A stretch of DNA of 64,000 bases from Wolfiporia cocos (lineage: Eukaryota; Basidiomycota; Agaricomycetes; Polyporales; Phaeolaceae): assembly GCA_029448655.1 (NCBI GenBank), contig JACCLO010000001.1, positions 1,240,001 to 1,304,000 on the forward strand, in the 5' to 3' direction. The notes beneath the pieces were generated by a model. The model had not been told where the DNA came from. It made no database searches and was given only the letters and a program-made list of their open reading frames with translations. Positions within the stretch are counted from its first letter, which is position 1, and each line of letters begins with the position of its first letter. The translations under genes were made by a program, and so were the position numbers. This document shows positions 44,831 through 54,600 of the stretch, piece by piece.

Positions 44831-45484
44831 TGACACAAGCACAACCTCAGACACACACCGGGGGAAGGGGGGTCACGTGAAAGTGCCTTCCTGGTCCAGG
44901 CATCTAAGGCTGAAATGGCCAAGACAAGTCTGAGGTTCACTCAAGACTGTCTGGCGTTTATATAGTCCTACACTATTTGTACATGTTATGGTGCACAGCC
45001 TGTAGGGCATCGGCGCTGAGGTAATCTACGTGCTACGTGGTGGCCAGTAAGGGCATCGGAGCGCAAGCGCTGGTATGGCTAGGGGAGCGCTGGATGTCTA
45101 TGGCAACGTAGCAAAATAGGCCCGATCGGTGGTTCTCGTCAATCGAGAGTTCCCCAGTAATGGCGGGGTTCTATGTCCGTGATCGGGGCGTCTGCTGTCT
45201 GGGGTTCCCAAGGACTGGTACTGAGGGGAAGGCACATGGTGGCCCAGGTTCCCACGTGCTGGTACTGAAGGATGACGTCTGCTGGGACTGTGGACTGGCC
45301 AGTACGGGCCATGCATGATGTAGGGTGATTGAGCGTGATCGGCTGCGATCAGTACGTAAAGTCCTGCGACTGCTAGGGTTCTCAGTCGTACAGGTGCTGC
45401 CCGAGGTCGGTGTTCCTCATAGACTAGGGCGGCTGGAGTTTAAGGCCTTCCGTGGGCCTTAGTCCATATAGTACATAGTCCGTG
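44831..45484 (+). repeat. L6 LTR, first part (continues at 63063-63281 and past the window end)
   Basis: Begins TGACACAAGC with the L6 'cgggggaagggggtc' block and TATA 'tttatatagtcc'. Gy1-B is inserted after 45484 and a reverse Gy1 solo LTR after 63281. The remaining L6 pieces are 63063-63281 and 63989-64000. 63067-63119 carries two GCCAGTAATGGC copies. The far end lies outside the window. Confidence 0.8.
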
Positions 45485-46192
45485 TGTTACGGTTATTTTG
45501 ATTTTTCGAATATCGACAGAACTCACCACTGGGCGAATACGATACAGGGACTTGTTGCGCAACCAACTCCCCTGGCTACTCGTGACTCTACTGGGCGCAT
45601 CCCCAGTTGTATTAGTCTATAGAGCGCGTTTCATCTTTGGCAGATCCAACTCTGCCACCGTTTCACGTTCATCGTTTGTTAGCTGATAGATGGCGTTCAA
45701 CCGCCATCATTCATATCTATCGTCTCAGGTACATCACTACATACCTATCAAACGTTTGGTACTATAGCGTAGATAGTATCGGTGACATCTGGGACGGACT
45801 TGACCCCTGAAACCCAACGTAGTATATAAACTAATGTACTTACTGTCGAGGCTCTTCAGCTCGACCTTGTTGTATAAACAAGAAGTCTTATACTCGTTCT
45901 CAAACGTAGGAAACTACGCTCAGTATTTCACACTCGAGCAATCGAACGACTAAGTCCTCGAAGTGCACACTGACTTCTCGGACTTAGGCGAGTCTTATAT
46001 TCTATTCGACTCGCACCTGAACAGATTATATCCTCTAACGCGTATTGGATATTAACCGATCTCCTAAGGACTTCACTTAGGACCCGAAGGCATCTAACGA
46101 GTATTTGCCTTGCATACGGCGACGTGCCTACGTGCAGAAGAACGATCTATATTCGCGACTCGAATATACAAACGGGTATTCGACCCGTAACA
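45485..46192 (+). repeat. Gy1-B 5' LTR
   Basis: TGTTACGG...CGACCCGTAACA. TATATAAA is at 45823-45830 and AGCTCGACCTT at 45858-45868, 35 nt after the TATA start. Confidence 0.95.
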
Positions 46193-46193
46193 G

Positions 46194-46204
46194 AAGGTCG
46201 AGCT
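46194..46204 (+). promoter_or_regulatory. predicted self-primer binding site of Gy1-B
   Basis: AAGGTCGAGCT, one base after the LTR, exact complement of 45858-45868 in the LTR. Tf1 of fission yeast primes from the first 11 nt of its own mRNA in the same geometry. Confidence 0.68.
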
Positions 46205-46238
46205 CATCACACCCTCACCTACCACGGTGTAAGGGCAC

Positions 46239-48086
46239 ATGATATTTGGACCAGAATTCCCAGCACGACTGATTGAACTCTTGCCCGAGGACATTCAGGG
46301 AGTCTACAGACTCAACCAATACAAGTGGACCGACACCATTGGAGCCTTCCGTAACCGCGGAGGAATTGTTGTCATCCCCAGAGAAGATAGGGCATCGAAG
46401 TGGGTACAAGTATACCCCTCCGCAGGAACAACCGCTTGGGAAATAACGCGTGAAGCGTTCAAACGATTCGGAGAAATCCCTCCGATGTCAACCGCGACGT
46501 TGACCAAAAACGAAACCGAAACCATCAACAGAACCTTCGATGCCGATGGAAATACGAATCAGCCTTCGGGCGCCACAGGAATGGCAGGAATTGAGCGCAT
46601 CGGAGATGATGGGAGAAATCCTGGAAACTTTACAGGAACAAATAACAGCCAGACCGGAGGACAGGACCCTCCAGGATTTATATCTGCTTTTGTGCAGAGT
46701 GGGATTGGGCCTATGGCTGGAGGAACAGACCTCTTTGGAAACCCCCCACAGAACGCACCCGGAATGGGTAGCGGAGGAAATCCGTCTTGGACTAGCCCAA
46801 GTGGAGGAATGGGAACGACAAACCCAGGAACATGGCCTTCAGGCCTATTTGGACGAACCTCCGCAGGTACAAGCGGAGGAGGACTGGGAGGAAACTTCGG
46901 ACTCGGAGGAGGGAATTCCCCCCCTCCTGGAGGACTCGGAGGAGGAACCCCCGCGAACCCCGGAGGAGGAAACCCTGGAGGGAACCCAGGGAACCCCGGA
47001 GGAAACCCAGGAAACCCGGGTGGAGGATACCCGGGAGGAGGAGGACCCCCAGGAGGGCCTCCACCACCGAATGCGCCGCAGCCTCAACCTCCGGCGCCGA
47101 ACCCGTACTACCGACCCCCAATGATAAAGATCAATCCCCCAGACGTATTCGACGGGGAACGATCCGACATGCAGAACTTCATAAACCAGTGCAATTCCTG
47201 GTTTACGATGTACGAAACGTCATTCCAGAACGACGTTCAGAGAGTGATCTTTATCCTCTCTTATATTTCGAACAAGGGGAAAACGGGCCAATGGAAACAG
47301 AATTATCACCGGGTTTATACGAACCCCCAGACGAAACGATTCTTCCCGCCTAGTCTTGCACAGTTTGATGCAGACTTCCAGAAAGCCTTCGGAGCCATCG
47401 AAGAGGTACAGAAGGCGCGGAAGAAAATCCTGGACGTAACCCAGGATAGGAAGGACATCGATGATTATATCACCGAGTTCAACAACTTGGCCGGAAAGGC
47501 CCAGTACGATCGATACAGCGCGGACGGAAACGCGTTGCTCATAACCCTCTTCGAGAAAGGGTTACCCGAACATACGACCCGATACATCATCGGCGTACGG
47601 CCGCTACCAGCGACCATTGATGAATGGCAGTCCGCTGCCTCGTACTATGAAAATACGTACAAGATATTCTTGAAACGGGACAAACCGTTTGTCAAGAAAA
47701 AGGCCTGGCAAGCCTCGAACCAGAATAACGGACGCACTAGTGCCCCACAGACAACCGCACCGAAAGATCCGAACGCGATGGATGTAGATCGAATGACCAC
47801 CCAGGAAAGGGACGATCACATCAAGAAGGGAAAATGTTTCACCTGTCATCAGCCGGGACATATGTTGTGAGACTGTCCAAAGAAACCAAGGAAGCCAGCC
47901 CGTCCTAGGCGGACTACTCGAAAGACCGAAGAAGAAGAAGCCGAGCAAGAAGCTCGCATTGAAGAAGTCTCTGAGGAGGAGACTGAATACATCACCGCTA
48001 ACAGAGCGGTCACAGCAATTAGGGCTCTGAAAGCCAAGAACCCCGAGCTCCTAGCACGGCTCGTAGAAGAACAGGATTTTGCCTAG
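46239..48086 (+). pseudogene. gag: Gy1-B gag with a stop in the zinc knuckle
   Basis: 543 codons are open from ATG 46239 to TGA 47868-47870. Order: N-terminal domain MIFGPEFPARLIELLPEDIQ to about residue 85; Asn/Gly/Pro-rich linker with GGxP repeats (about 90-285); capsid-like region IKINPPDVFDGERSDMQNFI to about residue 480; CFTCHQPGHM at the end. Copy C continues SRDCPKRPRK, completing CX2CX4HX4C, to EEQDFA and TAG. In B the TCGCGA of C reads TTGTGA, so translation stops before the last zinc ligand. The original stop would be TAG 48084-48086. The rest is intact. Confidence 0.88.
46540..47124 (+). CDS. acidic overlapping frame inside gag (ORF-ac), copy B
   Basis: A 194-codon frame in +1 relative to gag, ATG at 46540 (the second ATG at 46546 has a G at +4), open upstream to 46504. 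It reads MPMEIRISLRAPQEWQELSA, then EEIRLGLAQVEEWERQTQEH, then an Asp/Glu-rich half (EEDWEETSDSEEG...) and a basic end (MRRSLNLRRRTRT). The first ~100 residues look helical and soluble. Between copies A and B I count 12 substitutions from 46596 to 46830: eight synonymous in this frame, three in gag. That favours translation. Alternative: a compositional shadow of GGA-rich gag, certainly so for part of the acidic half. How it would be started is unknown. Confidence 0.5.
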   Translation: MPMEIRISLRAPQEWQELSASEMMGEILETLQEQITARPEDRTLQDLYLLLCRVGLGLWLEEQTSLETPHRTHPEWVAEEIRLGLAQVEEWERQTQEHGLQAYLDEPPQVQAEEDWEETSDSEEGIPPLLEDSEEEPPRTPEEETLEGTQGTPEETQETRVEDTREEEDPQEGLHHRMRRSLNLRRRTRTTDPQ

Positions 48087-48175
48087 GAGGGAAGCCCACG
48101 GTCTTACCCTCCGAGAAAGCAGCGCATGTAATTACCTCGTTCGAGAAGAATCGATCCCTCTTCATCCCGGTAATC

Positions 48176-48352
48176 ATGACGCTGGCAAAACCCGTGAAGT
48201 GCAATGCACTAATCGACTCAGGAGCAATGTCGAACCTGATCCACAGCAGAGTGGTAGAAAAATACAAGGTGCCCACACAACCCTTGAAGAACCCGATCAT
48301 CGTCAAAAATGTTGACGGAACAGAAAACAAAGACGGGCGAATAGACCGAGAA
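48176..48352 (+). pseudogene. pol: Gy1-B pol 5' fragment (protease start) before the copy C insertion
   Basis: MTLAKPVKCNALIDSGAMSN through the protease Asp-Ser-Gly site, which is intact here, to 'GRIDREA'. The frame is interrupted by copy C and resumes at 57479 ([20 protein letters not shown]). Confidence 0.9.
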
Positions 48353-48357
48353 GCTAC

Positions 48358-49065
48358 TGTTACGGTTATTTTAATTTTTCGAATATCGACAGAACTCACC
48401 ATTGGACGAATACGATACAGGGACTTGTCGCGCAACCAACTCCCCTGGCTACTCGTGACTCTACTGGGCGCATCCCCGGTTGTACTAGTCTATAGGGCGC
48501 GTTTCATCTTTGGCAGATCCAACTCTGCCACCATTTTGTGTTCATCGTTTATTAGCTGATAGATGGTGTTCAACCACCATCATTCCTATCTATCGTCTCA
48601 GGTATATCACTACATACCTATCAAACGTTTGGTACTATAGCGTAGATAGTATCGGTGACATCTGGGACGGGCTTGACCCCTAAAACCCAACGTAGTATAT
48701 AAACTCATGTACTTACTGTCGAGGCTCTTCAGCTCGACCTTGTTGTACAAACAAGAAGTCTTATACTCGTTCTCAAACGTAGGAAACTACGCTCAGTATT
48801 CTTCGCTCGAGCAACCGAACGACTAAGTCCTCGAAGTGCACACTGACTTCTCGGACTTAGGCGAGTCTTATATTATCTTCGACTCGCACCTGAACAGATT
48901 ATATCCTCTAACGCGTATTGGATATTAACGGATCTCCTAAGAACTTTACTTAGGACTTGAAGGCATCTAACGAGTATTTGCCTTGCATACGGCAACGTGC
49001 CTACGTGCAGAAGAACGATCTATATTCGCGTCTCGAATATACGAACGGGTATTCGACCCGTAACA
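48358..49065 (+). repeat. Gy1-C 5' LTR
   Basis: TATATAA 48696-48702 and AGCTCGACCTT 48731-48741, again 35 nt apart; ends CGACCCGTAACA. Confidence 0.95.
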
Positions 49066-49066
49066 G

Positions 49067-49077
49067 AAGGTCGAGCT
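49067..49077 (+). promoter_or_regulatory. predicted self-primer binding site of Gy1-C
   Basis: AAGGTCGAGCT, exact complement of 48731-48741, one base after the LTR end. Confidence 0.68.
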
Positions 49078-49405
49078 CATCACTCCCTCGCCTACCACGG
49101 CGCTAGGGCATATGATATTTGGACCAGAATTCCCAGCACGACTGATTGAACTCTTGCCCGAGGACATTCAGGGAGTCTACAGACTCAACCGATACAAGTG
49201 GACCGACACCATTGGAGCCTTCCGTAACCGCGGAGGAATTGTTGTCATCCCCAGAGAAGATAGGGCATCGAAGTGGGTACAAGTATACCCCTCCGCAGGA
49301 ACAACCGCTTGGGAAATAACGCGTGAAGCGTTCGAACGATTCGGAGAAATCCCTCCGATGTCAACCGCGACGTTGACCGAAAACGAAACCATCAACAGAA
49401 CCTCC

Positions 49406-50648
49406 GATGCCGATGGAAATATGAATCAGCCTTCGGGCGCCACAGGAATGGCAGGAATTGAGCGCATCGGAGATGATGGGAGAAATCCTGGAAACTTTAC
49501 AGGAACAGATAACAGCCAGACCGGAGGAGAGGACCCTCTATCACAAGATGGACTCGCCGTACTATGCTCCTAAACCCCTAGGCGTAGCCTTTGACTCGGC
49601 TATGTCGAGGGAGAACCCAAGTGCGTATGATTATAGAGGCAGCCCTCAGAGGAGGCGTCGGTATTGACGTCGTCGACGAGGTAGGGTGGGCACTCAGCAG
49701 GGAGGTATCACCAAGTCGGGCCTAAGCCCTACGATGAGAATATTAGGTCTGAGGTGCTAAGACCTCAGACCGGACTATATATACATGAGTGGACAGGTAA
49801 CTACTAGCTAACTACCTGCCCTAACGTAAATGTCCGTGCGCAGCCCTATCGGCGTTGCTAAGACGTCGTTATGTATATGTAAGCGGCCGGCCAGTAATGG
49901 CGGCCGCCGATCTGTCATTGACAAGGCGTCAGCGGCCCGGGCTAAGGGGGCGCTTTGACGCGGTGTCGTGATCGTAAGGTCAGGTGCTGCTACGCGGTCA
50001 CCTGCCTACGCGTCGTGATCACGTGACTTACTCTTCAGTACGTGATACACAAGTCGGACGCGTCCCGTAATGGGCGCGCCGCATGGCTTAGGCCTTAAGG
50101 GCTTTAATGAGGACCCTTGGACTCGTATATAGGTGCCTTTCATGTTATAAGACAAGGGAAAAGGTTAGTATTACCTTTCTTGTGACACCCTCCAGGATTT
50201 ATATCTGCTTTTGCGCAGAGTGGGATTGGGTCTATGGCTGGAGGAACAGACCTCTTTGGAAACCCCCCACAGAACGCACCCGGAATGGGTAGCGGAGGAA
50301 ATCCGTCTTGGACTAGCCCAAGCGGAGGAATGGGAACGACAAACCCAGGAACATGGCCTTCAGGCCTATTTGGACGAACCTCCGCAGGTACAAGCGGAGG
50401 AGGGTTGGGAGGAAACTTCGGACTCGGAGGAGGAAATGCCCCCCCTCCTGGAGGACTCGGAGGAGGAACCCCCGCGAACCCCGGAGGAGGAAACCCTGGA
50501 GGAGGAAACCCAGGGAATCCCGGAGGAAATCCAGGAAACCCGGGTGGAGGATACCCGGGAGGAGGAGGACCCCCAGGAGGGCCTCCACCACCGAATGCGC
50601 CGCAGCCTCAACCTCCGGCGCCGAACCCGTACTATCGACCCCCGATGA
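49406..50648 (+). pseudogene. ORF-ac overlapping frame, copy C, split by the L4 LTR
   Basis: The +1 frame of gag is open on both sides of the inserted LTR: MPMEISL-type start at 49406, then RRVGLGLWLEEQTSLETPHR to TRTIDPR before a stop near 50648, after discounting 49539-50187. Conservation of the open frame in three copies fits function, but the copies are only a few percent diverged. Confidence 0.42.
49539..50187 (+). repeat. L4 solo LTR inside Gy1-C gag
   Basis: TATCACAAGATGG...TCTTGTGACA, 649 bp, perfect duplication CCCTC. TATA 'actatatatacatgag' near 49777. GCCAGTAATGGC at 49890-49901. Same non-canonical TA..CA termini as the copy at 12354. Confidence 0.92.
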
Positions 50649-51699
50649 TAAAGATCAATCCCCCAGACGTATTCGACGGGGAACGATCCGACATGCAGAA
50701 CTTCATAAACCAGTGTAATTCCTGGTTTACAATGTACGAAACGTCATTCCAAAATGACGTTCAGAGAGTGATCTTTATCCTCTCTTATATTTCGAACAAG
50801 GGGAAGACGGGCCAATGGAAACAGAACTATCACCGGGTTTATACGAACCCCCTGACGAAACGATTCTTCCCGCCTAGTCTCGCACAGTTCGATGCAGACT
50901 TTCAGAAGGCCTTCGGAGCCATCGAAGAGGTACAGAAGGCGCGGAAGAAAATCCTGGAAGTAGCCCAGGACAGAAAGGACATCAATGATTATATCACCGA
51001 ATTCAACAACTTGGCCGGAAAGGCCCAGTACGATCGATACAGCGCGGACGGAAACGCGTTGCTCATAACCCTCTTCGAGAAAGAGTTACCCGAACACACG
51101 ACCCGATACATCATCGGTGTACGGCCGCTGCCGGCGACCATTGACGAATGGCAGTCCGCTGCCTCGTACTATGAAAATACGTACAAGATATTCTTGAAAC
51201 GGGATAAGCCGTTTATCAAGAAGAAGGCTTGGCAAGCCTTGAACCAGAATAACGGACGCACTAGTGCTCCTCAGACGACCGCACCGAAAGATCCGAATGC
51301 GATGGATGTAGATCGAATGACCACCCAGGAAAGGGACGATCACATCAAGAAGGGCAAATGTTTCACCTGCCATCAGCCAGGGCATATGTCGCGAGATTGC
51401 CCGAAGAGACCAAGGAAGCCAGCCCGCCCTAGGCGGACTACTCGAAAGACTGAAGAAGAAGAAACCGAGCAAGAAGCTCGCATCGAAGAAGTCTCTGAAG
51501 AAGAGACTGAATACATCACCGCGAACAGAGCGGTCACAGCAATTAGGGCCCTGAAAGCCAAGAACCCCGAGCTCCTAGCACAGCTTGTAGAAGAACAGGA
51601 TTTTGCCTAGGAGGGAAGCCCACGGTCTTACCCTCCGAGAAAGCAGCGCATGTAATTACCTCGTTCGAGAAGAATCGATCCCTCTTCATCCCGGTAATC

Positions 51700-54600
51700 A
51701 TGACGCTGGCAAAACCCGTGAAGTGCAATGCACTAATCGACTCAGGAGCAATGTCGAACCTGATCCACAGCAGAGTGGTAGAGAAATACAAAGTGCCCAC
51801 GCAACCCCTGAAGAACCCGATTATCGTCAAAAACGTTGACAGAACAGAAAACAAAGATGGGCGAATAGATCGAGAAGCCACCATACTCCTACGATATCCA
51901 AAGACCCAGAAAACGCGAAAAGTCCGATTCCTAGTAGGATCGATCGGAACAGAAAATATGATTCTAGGGTATGGATGGCTAAAAGACGAAAACCCCACAA
52001 TCGACTGGAAAGATCAAACAGTCGATGTACGATCAATACTAGGGGCAGAGAAAAAGAAACAGGAAACCACGATCCGAATGGACACGGTAGAAATGGTAGT
52101 TGCCCCAGAAGGAAAAATTCCAACAAGGGGAACCCAAGAAGCCGCAGGATACGACCTTTATGCCGCAGAAGAAACCGAGGTCCCCGCTGGAGGATGGAAA
52201 CTCGTCTCCACAGGAGTAAAAATGAAGATCCCGAAAGGATCATATGGAAGGTTGGCCGGACGATCAGGCAACACCCTCAGACACGGATTGGTAGTACAAG
52301 CCGGAGTCATAGACTCGGACTACCGAGGAGACGTTGGAGCTATCGTCTTCAACTATTCAGACAAAGCACATAGAATTATCCCGGGCATGCGAATAGCCCA
52401 GATAATATTCGAACGACACCTCACCCCCGACATCGTAGAGGTCGAAGACCTAGATGAAACAGAACGAGGGGAGAAAGGGTTCGGGTCAACAGACCAACCA
52501 GAAGAAACAGCCCAACGATTATACACCCCCGACGAATACGAAGCAATCCGACGCTTCGTAAAAGATAACCCGAGGATTATAGGGAAGAGAGGGGAGACGA
52601 AAAGAAAATTCCGGACGAAGATACAGATCATTAATGCTGTCAGAAAAGCATTAACGAAGTCCCAAGAATTCGCACAGAAAGCCCCTGAACCAGAAAAAAC
52701 AATCGAGGAGATGGTCCCGAAACACCTATTGGACTTCGCAAAAGTATTCAGCAAGGAGTCCGCAGCAGCGTTTCCCCCGTCAAGACCATGGGACCATGCA
52801 ATTGAATTAAAACCCGACTTCGTGCCGAGAGATTGCAAAGTCTACGCACTGTCACCAAAAGAGCAACAAGCACTGGACGAATTCTTGAAAGAAAACCTGG
52901 CCAAGGGATTCATAGTCCCTTCAAAATCCCCGATGGCGTCACCCTTCTTTTTTGTCCCAAAGAAAGACAACGGCCTGCGGCCATGTCAAGATTATCGATA
53001 TCTGAACGAAGGGACAATAAAGAACGTTTATCCCTTGCCACTTATCTCGGAACTCCTGGAAAAGCTAAAGGGAGCGAAAATCTTTACAAAGATGGACCTC
53101 AGAGCAGGATACAATAACATTCGAATTAAGGCAGGGGACGAATGGAAAGCAGCCTTTAAAACAAACCGGGGGCTATACGAGCCCACAGTTATGTTTTTCG
53201 GATTATGCAACGCACCCGGGACCTTTCAGGCGATGATGAATGAAATCTTGAAAGAAGAAGTCCTCGAAGGATGGGTGCTTGTTTACATGGACGACATACT
53301 TATTTTCTCAGAAGACAAGAAAACACACAAGGAACGGGAGCGACGGATCCTTCAGAGACTGGTGGATAACCATCTCTTTGTGAAACCCGAAAAATGCGCC
53401 TTCGGCGTCGACAGAGTCGAATTTCTGGGGCTGGTCATCACCCCAGGAAATATCCAGATGGACCCAGCAAAACTCAACGGAATTAAAGAGTGGCCGACTC
53501 CCCGAAATCTCAAGGAAGTCAGATCCTTCCTAGGATTTGCGAACTTCTATCGGAAATTTATCGATCACTACTCAACGCACGCCCGACCCCTGGTAGATCT
53601 CACGAAAACGGTCACAGGGACGGGATTCCAGTGGACGGATAAAGAACAAAAGGCGTTCGACTTCATGAAGCAGGCATTCACAGCGGCGCCCGCACTAGGA
53701 ACGCCAGACAAGGAGAAACCATTCATCCTCGAAACAGACGCATCTCAGTTCGCCACAGGGGCAGTGTTAAAACAGACAGATGAAACGGGGCGTGAACGGC
53801 CAGTGGGATATCTCTCACAATCCCTGACATCCACAGAACGGAACTACGAAATCTACGATCGCGAACTACTCGGAATAGTCCGAGCACTAGAAGAATGGCG
53901 GCACCTGTTAGAAGGAGCACCGCATCGGATCTTGATCCGAAGCGATCATCAGAACCTGACGTACTGGAGAAGCGCACAGCGCCTAAATCGGCGACAAGCG
54001 AGATGGCATCTATTCCTTTCGCAATTCGACCTGAAATTACAACACGTCCCCGGAAGAAAACTGGTCATGGCCGACACACTTTCTAGGCTGTATCACCTTG
54101 ACGAAAGTAACGAAGACAACGAGGGAATAACCATGATTCCAGACGAGCTCGTAGTCCATGCGATCCAGATCCCGATCATTGATCGAATCAAAAGCGCCAA
54201 CAATCAAGATGAATCTGCGGAACAGGCGATCCGCGCCCTAGGAGGCACGGACGAGTTCCCCGCGAAAACCGTCGCAGATGATTGGCAGCAAACAGACGGA
54301 ATATTGCTCTACAAGGGCAGGGTGTACGTGCCAAAAGATGAGGGTCTTCGACGGGACGTCATCTCAAAATACCACGACTCGATCCCGGCTGGACACCCTG
54401 GGATCTGGGGTACGACGATACAGGTTACGACCCATTTCTGGTGGCCCGACATGAGAACAATGATAGCGGAATATGTCCGGGGCTGTGCAATTTGTCAACA
54501 GATGAAACCTGATAGAAACCCACTAAAACCCCCTTTACAACCAATACCGACACGAGAAGACGCCCTCCCATTCTCACAGTGCTCGGTTGATTTTGTCACC

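Larger units (their letters stand above)
49112..51610 (+). pseudogene. gag: Gy1-C gag, intact except for the L4 solo LTR
   Basis: N-terminal part 49112-49538, then L4 LTR 49539-50187 (target copy CCCTC 49534-49538 and 50188-50192), then the rest to TAG 51608-51610. The zinc knuckle is complete (CFTCHQPGHMSRDC, CX2CX4HX4C) and is followed by a basic tail (KRPRKPARPRRTTRK) and an acidic end (EEEETEQEARIEEVSEEETE). Removing the LTR and one target copy restores a single gag frame. Pol lies in the -1 frame and its open frame overlaps gag by about 64 nt (51547-51610), so -1 frameshifting or reinitiation is needed. I found no canonical slippery heptamer at the overlap. Confidence 0.9.

Noticed and set aside
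51580..51620. Canonical -1 slippery heptamer at the gag/pol junction
   Set aside because: The local bases (gaacaggattttgcctag) do not fit X XXY YYZ in the gag frame.
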